Assembly: GCA_964019415.1 (NCBI GenBank)
Contig: OZ025884.1
Location: 580,001 to 644,000, forward strand
DNA from: Ianthella basta
Taxonomy: Eukaryota > Porifera > Demospongiae > Verongiida > Ianthellidae
Length of the DNA stretch: 64,000 bases
Direction: 5' to 3'
Shown here: in pieces, positions 12,305 to 25,200 of the stretch
Position numbering within the stretch: position 1 is the first letter of the stretch
Layout of the letters: the number at the start of each line of letters is the position of its first letter
Program-made: the position numbers and the translations under genes
Notes under the pieces: generated by a model
What the model was told of the DNA's origin: nothing
The model's input: the letters and a program-made list of their open reading frames with translations, nothing else
Databases searched by the model: none

Positions 12305-12600
12305 GAAACACCACACGTCAATGGTCGAGACGCTGCAGGGCGTGGAGCTCGAGTTCAGCGGTTTGGAGATGGCCTTCTTGAAGCACGTCGGCAAGGCCGA
12401 TTACTGCTCCATCAAACTGAACGACAAGACCTATGCCACCCTTCTGTACGCTGTCAAGAACAACTATTGGTATCAAATGTACATCGACGATCTGCCGGTG
12501 TAGGACATAGTGGGGGACGTGGAGGAGGGGGACGACGGGCAGAAGCAGTACTACGTGTGGACACACAAGAAGTTTGACATTGGCTACAATGGAGGAGAAT
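12305..12600 (+). pseudogene. TM9SF3-like: TM9SF3-like (nonaspanin) exon relic with an in-frame stop
   Basis: The reading frame gives ETLQGVELEFSG, then YAVKNNYWYQMYIDDLPV, then after a stop DIVGD ... YYVWTHKKFDIGYNGG. This is the lumenal signature region of TM9SF3, where the family has a tryptophan after DDLP-I/V. Here that codon is TAG (12501-12503), consistent with a single TGG to TAG change. A possible splice acceptor (GGCAGGCAG) precedes it. No other TM9SF exon is visible, so this is a fragment. It was left either by a local rearrangement or by capture next to the pogo element that ends 40 bp upstream. Confidence 0.7.
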
Positions 12601-12639
12601 GCGAACAATACCAAAAATTGCTGTATCTGAATGAAAGAT

Positions 12640-13430
12640 GTAGGATATAAGAGAACATGAATCAAACCTACTCTCGTACATGAGGTTTAAATTATCTTCC
12701 TTATTATATGCACTCATGACCACAGGCATGTGGCATTATATGTATTATACACATACGCAGCTAAGCAGCAGATTAAGTCTCCTGGTAAACAATTGCAAAT
12801 GACCAAAGTCATTGATGGAATTATGTATGTATTATAATATTATGATTATGCACATGCATAAATGACTATACCTGTGCTTGTAATAACGAATGATCACACA
12901 CACTTCTATCTTCAGTTCTGCTGCTGAAGTTCGAACAATCAGTTTTGAAGAAGAGTTATAGCTATATATTGCTGCATGTGCACACAATTTAAACTGATTG
13001 AGGACTTACACATACGTACTGTATTAATGATTGTCACACTCTACAACAAACTTCCTACTACATGTTTAAACTTATATACCTATAAGCTGGTGCAACACAC
13101 CTAATGTAGCTAAAATAATTAATATGTGTGTAAAGATGTCGCAGCTAAACCCTCCAAAAGTTACAAAATATACTCTAATAGTGTGTGTGTACAAACCTGC
13201 TTTACAAATAGCTACAAGTGTGACTCTCAAGTGTGACCCCCTCCTCCACGTCCCCCACTATGTGTGATCACTGGTTGCCATTAATAGGGCGTGATGCCCC
13301 CCAGCCTCCTGAGACACCATTGGTGTAGGAGGCTGGTTGGTGTAATATTCCCAGTGATTAATCTCTATCAACCAAACCTCAGCAGTGGACCAACTGCTAC
13401 AAACTTTCCTCTTTACAAGTGTATTCAGTT
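12640..13430. other. AT-rich intergenic DNA, no gene seen
   Basis: I see no supported exon. A stem-loop (CCAGCCTCC ... GGAGGCTGG) lies at about 13300-13336. The segmental duplication shared with 47.56 kb starts close to 13430. Confidence 0.5.
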
Positions 13431-13711
13431 CTGCTACACTGCTGCAGATTCTGGCAGGCCTGCAGCCCGCAGGCTCTCTCTGAACTGCTGTGATGGGAAG
13501 GTATCACCTTGAACAAGGCAACCCTTGTCACTACAGTGCTGCACGAGGTGACACTATTTGTCATCAAGACTCAGCAGGTGCAGCACCTGCAACAACACAC
13601 AGAATACACAGACGAACAAGAATTTCAGAACAGAATTGTTACTATACACACAAGCCGAAGACTCTAATTTAATATCAACACTCAACTACTGGACCACACA
13701 CATGTACATGT

Positions 13712-13860
<149 letters not shown>

Positions 13861-13874
13861 CTCCTCTCTGCTGC

Positions 13875-14090
13875 AGCTACACTAACTCACCCACAATGAT
13901 CAGTCCATGTTTGCCTGTCGTCAGTGCCAGACAGGTGAGGTGGGGTTGACAGAGGAGTCCAAGGTGGTCCTCCTTCCACTGGTGGTCAAGGAGGGCAGTC
14001 CAGTCCTTTGGGATGGCACCAGCGGGGCAGGAGCAGACAGTATAGTCTCACTTGACCAGCATCTGCTATTAGGTATAAAAATGCAGGTAT
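13875..14090 (+). other. Duplicated exon-like block of unknown identity (left copy)
   Basis: After the acceptor-like CTCTCTGCTGCAG, both copies have an open frame reading FACRQCQT then EVGLTEESKVVLLPLVV then SGAGADS. The copies differ mostly at silent or conservative positions (M/V, D/E), with one G/C change, which suggests past coding constraint. I do not recognise the peptide. After GADS the two copies diverge abruptly, where the left copy has lost the channel membrane exons. Confidence 0.45.
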
Positions 14091-14199
14091 GATCACTTGC
14101 GTACCATGTCCATCTGTAAGAGTACATACATATCTACTGTACATGTATACCAATAGTGTGTGTTCCTCTTCTCTCCTCTCTCCTTTTGTGTGCATATAG

Positions 14200-15204
14200 A
14201 CACGCTGCTTCATCTGTGGTCTGCAGAAGGAGAAACTGGAGGACATACCTCACGGCTTTGACCAGCACACTGGGAAGGAGCACCACATGGCACACTACAT
14301 GTGAGGGGGAGGGGAGGGGAGGAACCAGGGGGAAGGGTGGAGCAAGGCAGTGGAAGGAGTCCATACCTTTGTGAAGAGGTGTTAGATGTGAGCACATCCA
14401 ACTAACAGGCACTCCCCTCCTTGTCTTCCTCAGGTTCTTTCTAATGCATCTCATAAAGAAGCCTGAGACAGAGTTCACTGGACAGGTTTGTAGCTATTGA
14501 AGAAGTAACACTTGATGTGGTGTGAGGACTGGGTGGTACTGCTTCCAGGAGACTTGATGAGAGATTTTTGCAACTATACATCTCATGTGTCTTGCTGGAG
14601 CCTCTCTAAGTGTTTATCATGGCAGAAAATGACATTCTAATGTGTAAGTATGGTGTGTGTGTGTGTGTGCACGCACGCGTGTGGTGGGCGTGTGGTGGGC
14701 GTGTGTGTAGTGTGTATGTGTATGTTTGTGTGTGTGCACACTCAGCTCTCTTAAATGAGTACTAACTATTACCTAACGCCAGTCATATCATGGCAGCCCT
14801 TTAATAGAAAGGGTTGGTTCTCTAATACCAGCTTCACAACAGGGTTGAAAACCTTGCCGACGTTTCGACCAGATGCTCTGGTCTTCTTCAGGGCGAAGAT
14901 GCCCTTCTTCGCCCTGAAGAAGACCAGAGCATCTGGTCGAAACGTCGGCAAGGTTTTCAACCCTGTTGTGAAGCTGGTATTAGAGAACCAACCCTTTCTG
15001 ATGCCTGAGCCAGCTGAGAAGCCCTCACTTCAGCCCTTTAATATTGAGTATCCTTCTCTCTGTGTGCATCCATCACAGGAGTCCCATGTCTGGGATGAGT
15101 ACTGTGGACAGAAGTGGGACTTCTTCCCTGTAGCAGAGTCCTTCAGACTCCGCAAGACTGTCAAACCAGCCACCAGCTGGAGTAGACTCATTGCCTGTAA
15201 CTAA
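14200..15204 (+). pseudogene. RYR-like: Ryanodine-receptor-like C-terminal fragment 1 (zinc-binding tail, no pore)
   Basis: Three exons join in frame: 14200-14300, 14434-14485 and 15079-15204 (stop TAA). They encode TRCFICGLQKEKLEDIPHGF, then HMAHYMFFLMHLIKKPETE, then ESHVWDEYCGQKWDFFP. These match the C-terminal domain of ryanodine receptors (CFICG ... PHGF ... H..H zinc site, MFFLMYLI, WDFFP) better than IP3 receptors, which lack PHGF and WDFFP. The tail frame is intact, but no S1-S6 exons precede it; they survive in the second copy at 48.7 kb. A 225-bp foldback retroelement sits in its last intron. It is a partial gene or pseudogene and probably makes no channel. Confidence 0.75.
14806..15030. 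mobile_element. Foldback retroelement with hammerhead-like motifs, copy 1 (12-bp TSD)
   Basis: The element is palindromic: 14806-14900 pairs with 14905-15000. It is flanked by the direct repeat CAGCCCTTTAAT (14794-14805 and 15031-15042). Each arm carries CTGAAGA, a GACCAG/CTGGTC stem and GAAACGTC, on the plus strand at 14914-14946 and on the minus strand at 14859-14891. The same element, with the same end GAGAAGCCCTCACTT, lies at 28041. Non-palindromic termini with a 12-bp TSD fit target-primed retrotransposition rather than a DNA MITE. Confidence 0.8.
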
Positions 15205-16100
15205 TTGCATCCCTTCAAACTTGTGCATGCTGGGTACAGTAGAAGTAGTAAATGGAAGTATTTGCAGACATTTTGTCGATAGTTACTGTCTGAATACATT
15301 TCTGTGGCTAGCTACTTGAATGTATTCTTTCCCAACTTGTGCATGACCCTGCACGGTCTGTCAAGTCCAAGTGGTTTGTAGTCTGTCACAGCCTGACGCA
15401 TGACCCCTTCCTGCCTCCCGGTGACATTATGGACCAAATGGAGGCAGGAAAGGGGGTCATGGGTATGTTAGACTAAATGGTCTTAAGTACAGTGAACATT
15501 GTCTGCAAAAGTGGTAGAAATACTTGTACATCCTGTGATATGAGGAACATGCACTGGCCCATTTTGACTTCATTCCTAATTAATAATGTTATGCATAGCT
15601 ACTGTACGTCACCGCCAACTATGTTATATAGTCCATTAGTCATGTCAAAAGAGAAATCATGCACTTAAAAGGAAAATTAATATAATTGATTACAAGGTGA
15701 CATCTACCTTACCATATTAATCAGCATGCAATTATCCATGCATGCATGCAACAGTCAATCGTCAATAAGGGGCAGCTGACCCCAACACTGCTGCTGCGTT
15801 CCCTCTCTGTACTGTCACCACCACCGGTACATTAATAGTCCATTCATTTTATTGCATATTTGATAGTGGACTCTTCCTATATAGCTTAGCTATTACAAAT
15901 CTCATGAGAAATTGGGGAGTTGTAATTCTATCATTCCTTAATTATGCTTATTTAATATGTATAGTCCTGCAACTGATTTGCATCAAGTGGTGCTTTAGCA
16001 TATAGCTAGGCAGCTTTATATATGTTATGCGCAAACCTCCAACCTATATATACGTAACAGTACTCAATGGTCACCTTCAAATTCGTATAAATTATACAGT
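15205..16100. other. Intergenic region between channel fragment and gene B
   Basis: It contains a perfect-looking small hairpin at 15399-15461 (CATGACCCC ... GGGGGTCATG, with CTGCCTCC/GGAGGCAG). The remainder is AT-rich with TATATA stretches and no supported exon. Confidence 0.5.
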
Positions 16101-16104
16101 CGAT

Positions 16105-16270
16105 TGTTTTTCATCACGTGACCATCGATTGCCACATCACCACCCCGCGCATGTGTATGTCATCACAGTTGTGATCAACAAGTCCCCGGGGAAGAACTCT
16201 GTTATCGCGGCCGGAGTCCGACCGGTCGGTGTTGTGTGGTACATGAGAGATATACGCTGAAAAGCTACGA
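16105..16270 (+). promoter_or_regulatory. Gene B promoter with conserved palindrome CCGACCGGTCGG
   Basis: The perfect 12-bp palindrome lies at 16218-16229, 41 bases before the start codon. The block from GAAGAACTCTGTTATCGCGG through TGTTGTGTGGTACATGAGAG is nearly identical to the sequence before gene C, although flanking DNA has diverged much more. An E-box (CACGTG, 16115-16120) is also shared. This suggests a core promoter or dimeric-factor site; transcription start is not determined. Confidence 0.6.
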
Positions 16271-19200
16271 ATGGAGGAACCCCCCATTAACCTCAGTGAG
16301 TTGGGTGGCTAGCTATTCGAATTCTATGCTGACGGGTAAAATGGGTAGCTAGCTGCATGGTTATATGGAAGTCGCTCCATATAGCTACGTATCTTTAGCT
16401 TTGGCCAACCACCAAGCACAGAAGAGGGTAGCGAATCTCTCTAAATACCATTGCACTAACTGTTCTAAGTTGTGCTCATTTCCGATTCTTTCTAGCCTCC
16501 TGAGAGTTTAGCTAAACATTCCGTTCATCTACCCCTTGAGACTTGCGGCTTTAGGTGGCGGTAGCGGCATCTTCGTATTATTATAGCATTAGACATACAC
16601 ATATAAGACATGATGGGGGAAGTTAACGAGCTTCGAGCGCAGTACTGACTTCATTCTATTGCCTATCACCCCCTTTACTCCTAATTAGATGCACCCATTA
16701 CATCACCCCCCCGCCAAACTTTTGACACTCAATGACACACACACCCTTATTTAATGTCGCGCTTCCCTAAGTTTTGTATTACAACTGATGAAGATCTACG
16801 GATCGAAACGTCTTGTATCCCACTGAAGTCAGTACTGCGCTCGAAGCTCGTTAACTTCCCCCTGCATCGTGAACACGCAGTAATGAACCTCTACAGTATC
16901 ACATATAAGACATGATGGGACATTCCATACTGTGGCACTCATTAGCACCTGCATTAGCTATGACACTGGCCAGTGATTTTGGGTGATAGTATTACAGCTA
17001 GTGTCAAACAAGGCGATACAGTGAAAACAGTGTCAAACTTGATTAACAACATCAGTGTCATTACATGTATCATGAAATTGTGTTAATTTACATATCTCTG
17101 TTCATGATGTTAAAATGATCAGTATATATGTTATCATGCTAAAAGATTGTGATGATTGTGAACTCACACCAAGCAGTACTAGTGTTCCAACAGCAGTGAT
17201 ACTGTAAAATTTTCTAAGCTATCAGGTTGTAGGGGCTGTGTAATGTTAATGAAGACTAGCTAAAGTAAAACACCTGAGTTACCTTTATTGCCCGAAGATA
17301 AGGTGCATGGAAATTTATTATGCATGTATGGCTAGTTGTGGTCTGTGTGTACTGGATCGATGTTAAGTATTTATGTAGACTACACTTTTCATACTTATCT
17401 TGTATTGTGTAGAGACAATATTGAGCAAAGAAAGAGGCAGCTTTCTTTCCGATGTTAATGCCAAAGAAATTGCCGAGGATGCAAAGTATGAATCAATAAT
17501 CCCAGATGGGGTTAAAGCTAACATCATGAAGGCCAATTCAAGAGAAGCTCAGAATCAGGCCCTTTTTGATCATTTAGTGGAAGATACCACAATTGAGGGT
17601 GTAAGAAAGTTATGCGTCATTATGACTAGAAAGGAGGGCTACACCAAAATGATCGCATTTGGTAACAAGCTTTTGAAGAAGCTGAAGACTTCAGTTGATT
17701 CACATGTGGTAGGAGTGATGCATATGCATGCATAACATAGCAGCCAGGCCATGGTAGGATGATGGGTTAGGCTTTTCCTATATATAGTAGTAGTGACAGA
17801 TCTAGGGGGGGGGGGGGCACAAGAGGGCTATTCCCACCTCCTTTGGTCCCTATCCGAATTTTCTGTTTACTTGCAAGCTTATTTGTAATTTATTTTAGAC
17901 CAGAGAACCTTAAAGAGACATTTATGTATTATACTCTACCATTTGTTGCATTACCAAACCATACATCAAGATCAAAGATGGGGGCTAATTGTTAATTTAC
18001 TTTGTTATTTCCATCCTGTGCTATGGTAACAGGTGGCTAAACACTGCATCTCATCCAATAGAAGTACATCTGGCGTGTAACATGGGTGTCGAAATCCCAT
18101 GCACATGCAGATGCATTAATAGGCACTTCGTAGGGGACAGAAAGGGTTTAGTGAGCTAGGTGAACCATGCATCTAGATCCCTTAGATGCACACTTCATCT
18201 ATAGTTCACTAGACCCTTTTGCACCTGCGAAGTGCCCCAGGTGTATCAAGAATCCTTCACATGTAATACAGTATGGATGCATGCACACGCATGGTTGTCT
18301 GGCTTACTCATTTCATTGTGGAGCTGGGAAGACCACCAATACGGCTATGATTCAACGTAGAGAAGAAACTGACCACATGTTCTCGCCCATAAAACAAGCT
18401 CTGGTACTGGCTCTGACCAGAACACAAGCATAGACTGTCTTGTGGAAAAAGCCTGTATAGCTGCTTACATATATGCATGCATGGTCATAGTATATAAGCT
18501 TATGTCACTATCTACATATATAGTACTAGCAGGGCACCCGCCTTTGGCGGGCTTCTGCTTCGGCAAGTCGGGCCCAGGCTGATTCGAAGAATCTGCGCTG
18601 TTAGTAACGAAGGGTAGCTGCTATAACGATGGCCGAGTTTAAATTCTATTGTTGGACAACAGCGACCGCCCAATAACCAGAAGTCAATGAGCAATAATTA
18701 AGAAAATGGCTGTCAGCCGGGAACGAAAAACTGAAAATTGCGGGCTATCTCATCAGGAACTGCAAGACGGGCGATTTCAGCCGGTGGAGGACACTTCTGG
18801 AGCCCCACTCTATATTCCCTGAGAGTTTGGTGGCGTTCTGTTTCGTAGTTTTTGCGCCAAAAGCGAACAAACAAACAAACGAACTGAATTGTGTATATAT
18901 AGACTGGTGTATAACAGGTATTTCGAGTTAAAAAACTCGTGGGGCGCCCGGGCGCCCCTGAACTCGAACTACTTGCTAACAACTTCCTTGTGTATGTTCA
19001 ATAGTTTAGATAGCTGGGTATGCAGCATTGCTGTTGGTCTGAAAGATACATCACGATGCCATGGATAGACTGTTGGAGTTGCAAGAGTTTCAAGTCTCCA
19101 GACCAGAAAGTCATCCAGTGAAAGCACCCCTACCAAACTGTCAAAATGCTTTGCTGATGCTTTTTGATTTACATAACATTCTGAATGAGGATGTACATGT

Positions 19201-22200
19201 TGCTTTGTGCCTGGAGGAGGAGTGTGCTGGCTAAAACCGCTACCCTAAGTGGTAATGCCATGATTCGATTTGTCTCTCATTAGCCAATGGGTCATTCGAC
19301 CTCTGTTATATTTGAGGCTGTACCTCACAGGAGAATAGTTAGATAAGCTTTCTACTACTATACTATTACTTAAACATATTCTTTGCGTTCTTTGCGACTT
19401 TGCGTTCCTTGGGTACACAAAAAAGATGATTATGAGCCTAGCAAACAGAGAGCATCGAGCGCGGCCATTTTACAATGTCCGTCAGTGATTGGAGCTGTAT
19501 CTCGCAGAAGAGTCCTTCGTTAGGCTTTTTACGAGTATCACTCTATCAACACATCTTCTTGAACACATTTCGTTCGATTGAGATACGGCGAAACGCCATT
19601 GGAGATGATTTTAAGCTTTGTAAAATTGACGTGAGTGCCGCCATTTGCAAAATGACAGAAATATGTAATTATACGAACATGAAGCCATACGAATACCTAA
19701 ATCTGAAAACAAGAAACAAGCAAGAGTAACTCAACATCCTTGCTAGGAGTGTGCAAAAATTCAGTGGGAAGAAGAATATGAAAAGACAAAATGGGGTAAC
19801 ATCGGCATGCGACACTTTCTTCAATTGTTCTTCTTTGCCACGGTTTGGCTAGTTTCGCTGAAGCGCACTAATACATTAAGATAGAAGACGCCATTTTGAA
19901 TCGGGCACATTCCTAAATAGACACCATGAGCGTAACGTCTGATAGTGATTGTGCAATCATAAGAAGTTAACTATTGTGGGGTGGTCTGATATATGTGATA
20001 TCAACCTGCTTCAGGTCTGATATTTGATTTCAGGTCTGATATCAAGGTGAAAGGTCATTATAATCAACTTTGCATAAATATACATTTGAAAGAAGTGTTT
20101 AAAACACAACACAAGGGGATGACAATCATGAAAGTCTGCAGATGACAATAGGTAAGTTAAAAATTATTTAGGGTTTAGGGTTAAAGATTTGTGCATGTAT
20201 ACCACTAGAACCACATGTTGATGGTGACTTTGCATCCACTCAGAGAGAAAACTTCCTTCATCTTTTCTTGCTTTGTGGCCAAATCGGGAATAGCTCTTTG
20301 AGGAGCATTCTGAGCAGACATTTTCAATTCATCAGCTGCTTTGGACCCAAGCTCAGGTTGGGATTGTTTTCTAGCTTAACATCAGTGGCACTCTTTCTGG
20401 CTGCTTTAGCGACTCTACATAATTTCCTGAGGATGTGCTCAGTAGATTGGAGACCTCTGTTTCTTGTCGTGCAGTGGCTCTTTTGTAGCCTCAAACCCCT
20501 TCCTTGCTAAAATGGCTAGATCTGTTCATAATGATTTTCTCAGGAACCCCTGCAGCTAGCATATAGTCGGGTGATCCCAGATTTTCACAGACTGTGATTT
20601 GTCTTTGATTCTATAGCACTCAAGACAGCCAATTGAAAGATCATCTTCAGCTTTTTCTTTCATAACGTTGTGCCCTACAGGCTGGCTGTCATACCAAGGC
20701 TTTTCTGCTGATACAGCATCTGTTGGGCATTTCTTGCACGGGTTTCCAGTAAAAGATGTCTCTCTGAAATGCAACTGCAGGCAGCTTGGAAAGATGCTTC
20801 TTCATCAGCTGAACATGGCAACGATCTCCAAGATGTGGTTTTGCGAACTGAGTAACTATAGATATTTGTTTCCAAGTTGAGTTGTCTGCTGCCACCTGGC
20901 CAATTCTTTGTACCATGCTCGGTGCATGTACACTAAGCACTCGTTCGTTGCAGAAGGATTGTCTGGACCTAGCACACGTCTCAATGCAAGCTGTGACATA
21001 TTCAGAACCCTGTGCTCATCTCCACTTCTGAAATTGAAATTCAATCCATTGTAGACCATGGTGAATAAACCTGGGGGTGTTCAGTGTTCACGGCACTAGT
21101 CTCCCACAGCTTCTGTTTCTCCTTAAAGCTTATAACTGCAGATTCTGAAGATTTCTTGCTAGCTCCCACACTTTCTTGATGTAGCTCTCTGAAACATACA
21201 TCCAGCATACCTGCATGTTACTTTGAAAGGTTCACTTCATCCTTCTCCCACCTTCACTTCACAACTCACATCCTCATAAACTGCCTTTAATAAGGCTGAG
21301 AGGCGACCTCCTAACCCTATTCCCTCTAAACACCTCCACAACTTCCCTCTGTTCACCCTGTCCACTGTCCACTATATAGCTGCTGGACACTTGGGCCCAT
21401 GTAGCTGTACCAAGAAATTAGGAATGCAGAGCCAACTTCACAGAAATGTGGTTTATCTGATGTTGAGTTACTCTTGCTTGTTTCTATGCTTTTTCTGCCA
21501 GCCATTCCTAAATCCCTTTTACTTCTAAAGGAATTTTTATACACTAGTTTGTACACTTTTTGCATATCCAAAGAACTATATTTATATCAGATTATAATAC
21601 TCGCGCTGAGTATCTAGACGTCGCAAACGAGACGTCTGATACAGTCGCACGCAACAAATCGGCGGCATTGGGGTATGTTTAGTACATGGGAGCAACAAAC
21701 TTCGCGCTCGCTCCAACACTGTATGAATTGGATTGCCACCGGCACTCAGATCTTCACCTTTCAGGTACGTATGCAAGTCCTGGTACATGAAGTAAGTCCA
21801 TAGATGTCCTGTGTCTTGCGCTAGGAGTGCGCAAAAATTCAGTGGGAAGAAGAATATGAAAAGACAGAATGGGGTAACAGTGGCATGCGACGCTTTCTTC
21901 TTACATGTACTCCAGGTTGACTTTGAGTACATTGCAGTCCTTAACCCTTTGATAAAAGCTTATCCATGGCCTTCAATTGTTCTTCTTTGCTACGGTTTGG
22001 CTAGTTTCGCTGAAGCGCGCTAATACATTAAGATAGGAGATGCCATTTTGAACCAGGCACATTCCTAAATAGACATCATGAGCGTGACGTCTGATAGTGA
22101 TTATGCATTCATACGAATTTAACTATTATGGGGTGGTCTGATATATGTGATATTGACCTGCTTCAGGTGTGATATTTGATTTCAGGTCTGATATCAAGGA

Positions 22201-25200
22201 GAAAGGTCATTATATTCAATTTTGCATAAATATACATTTGAAAGAAGTGTTTAAAACACAACACAAGGGTATGGCAATCATGAAAGTCTGCAGATGACAG
22301 CAGGTGAGTTAAAAATTAAATTGTTCTCTGGTAAAATCCAAGATTTGTGCATGTATACCACTAGAACTACATGTTAATGGTGACTTTGCATCCACTCAGA
22401 GAGAAAACTTCCTTCATCTTTTCTTGCTTTGTGGCCAAATCGGGAATAGCTCTTTGAGGAGCATTCTGAGCGGACATTTTCAATTCATCAGCCGCTTTGG
22501 ACCCAAGCTCTGGTTGGTTAGGCTTGGGATTGTTTCTGGCTTAACATCTTGCAGTGGCACTCTTTCTGACTCCACATAATTTCCTGAGGATGTGCTCAGT
22601 AGATTGGAGACCACTTTTTCTTGTCGGGCAGTGGTTCTTTTGTAGCCTCAAACTCCTTCCTTGCTAAAATGGCTAGATCTGTCCTTAATGATTTTCTCAG
22701 GAACCCCTGCAGCTAGCATATAGTCGGGTGATCCCAGTTGTTCACAGACTGTGATTTGTCTTTGATTTAGCACTCAAGACAGCCAATTGAAAGATCATCT
22801 TCAACTTTTTCTTTCAAAATGTTGTGCCCTACAGGCTGGCTGTCATACCAAGGCTTTTCTGCTGATACAGCATCTGTTGGGCATTTCTTGCACGGGTTTC
22901 CAGTAAAAGATGTCTCTCTGAAATGCAACTGCAGGCAGCTTGGAAAGATGCTTCTTCATCAGCTGAACATGGCAACGATCACCAAGATGTGGTTTTACGA
23001 ACTGAGTAACTATAGATTATTGTTCTCCAAGTTGAGTTGTCTGCTGCCACCTGGCCAATTCTTTGAACCATGCTCAGTGCATGTACACTAAGCACTCGGT
23101 CATTGCAGAAGGATTGTCTGGACTTGGCACACGTCTCAATGCAAGCTGTGATATTTTCAGATCCCTGTGCTCATCTCCACTTCTCAACATGAAATTCAAT
23201 CCATGGTAGTAAAAGACCACATTGAATAGACGTGGGTGTGTTTCAGTGTTCATGGCACCCCATGTCTCCCACAGCTTCTGTTTCTCCTCAAAGCTCATAA
23301 CTGCAGTAGATTTCTTGCTAGCTCCCACACTTTCACGATGTAGATCTCTGAATTATACATCCAGCATACGATGAAGGGACGAAAACATTTTGCTGTCCAT
23401 GATATTGAGAGCAACATGTCTCTCTTCTCGCATGTGCCTGTGTAGTCCAGACAGAATTTGCATGATTGTACAAAGTGTATAAGTTTCACCATTAACTTTT
23501 GAACTTCCTTGCAGAAAAAGGACAACCAGTGACAAATATTGTCACTGTTTCCATCTATCAGCACGTTCTCAGGGCTGTGGTCATCAGGGTAGCTTCTGTT
23601 TCATTCTGCCTACCACATTCTGAAAATGCTCATAGCCTAAGCTGTTGCCCTGGCCATGTTGTCAGGCACAAAACCTTTCTAGGCATCCTGAACATATTCT
23701 GCTAAAAAATAAAATTCTGCTATAAATTAAATCTAGGTCGCTGTAGCTGCAAAAATTTTTCCTCTTCACCTTTGGTGAGCCCTCCTCTGCCAGCTCCATC
23801 ACTTGGGATGCTGCCTTGATTCGCCACAGCAGATAGATTCAAACAAATCTCACCAAGCCAACTGCATGCATGGACTGCCTTTTTGTTCACCACCCAATGA
23901 TTGATGAATGAGATGATTAAATCGTGAAATTTGTATTTCAAGCTGTTAGTCGGCTGTAGGTCACCTTTGCACTCTTTACACAAGTAGGTAATGAATGATG
24001 TCATACTATATATTATGTATAGTACTATAGGTTGGTCCATAGCCTCAATATAAGTGCCTCGGTCATATATTTTGGCTATGGACCTCCCTACTGTACTTTT
24101 ATATTATACCTATACTTGTCCTGAAGTGTGAATTGTTTTTGCAGGTCAAGCCTAGTAGTCGTGTTTCGTCTGCTGCAACTAGTGACATGGAGGCAGAAGA
24201 CAGGACTGAGCATCAACACACAGTAGGGAATACCAGTAGGAAGAGAAGCCCAAGCAGAAGCAGTCACACATCTAAACGAACAAAGGAGCCAGACCATTCA
24301 AGTGAAGACTTACTACATAATATTATTGAAACGATTGATAAAAGATTTGAGCACTGTATTCAGTTTGTTATTGATCGTTTTACGCTGTCAGTGACAGAAC
24401 AAGCACCAGATGAGGCAATCAGATTTATTTACATCAGGATCTGTCAGTGCATTGCTAATGTCTTGCGTGACCGGTTAGTGTATATTAAGGAAGAGATAAG
24501 GGAATATTGTGAACAAGGCGTTGGGCCTAACACTTTTAAAGATGTTTCAGAAGATCAGATAGCTGCCATTGCAGGCAGTTCTACAGTTTTCTCAGTAATG
24601 CGAACACTTGGCATACTGGCTAAGTGGCTCAATACTACCTACCTAGAAGACTTTATTTTCACATCCACTGAAGATGATTCTCCCGAGAGCAAAAGAGCAA
24701 CCTATTGGCTGCATCACTATAATGCTGTTCTTGGTGGCTTCTGCTGCCATTTCCTGATGAAGAGTCTGCCTGGCAGGTTCTATGAAGAGCTGAATAACAT
24801 GGCTTTTGTTCGTATGAAGCATCATTGTATGCTCAGTGTTGTGTACAGTCATGATTACAACAATTTTACATTGGATGATCTTCGCAAAGAAACTGCTTTC
24901 GTTGGATGGCTTCTTAAGTTACCACCTAAGCATGAAATCATGAGCTTCCTTCAATGTGAAGAGGGAAATAGCACCACAGTTTACTGGGTCTTTGACATGT
25001 CTTATGTGTTGCACATCTTCACTGATGTACGTCAGCTCTTCTGGCCACTACTGGAGCACCGTGTTCTGTCACTGAAGTTGAAGGGTGTCATGAGCATTTC
25101 TTTACGAGGTCGCCATGTGTCTTACCTCATAAGGAATGCACTGCAGACACGCCAGGACCTTATCCAGAAAACAGAGGTTTGTAACGCACACATGCTGTAT

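Noticed and set aside
14755-15204. Single 149-aa ORF covering the foldback element and last channel exon
   Set aside because: Its first two thirds are transposable-element sequence repeated at 28.1 kb. Only 15079-15204 is exon, with a clear acceptor.
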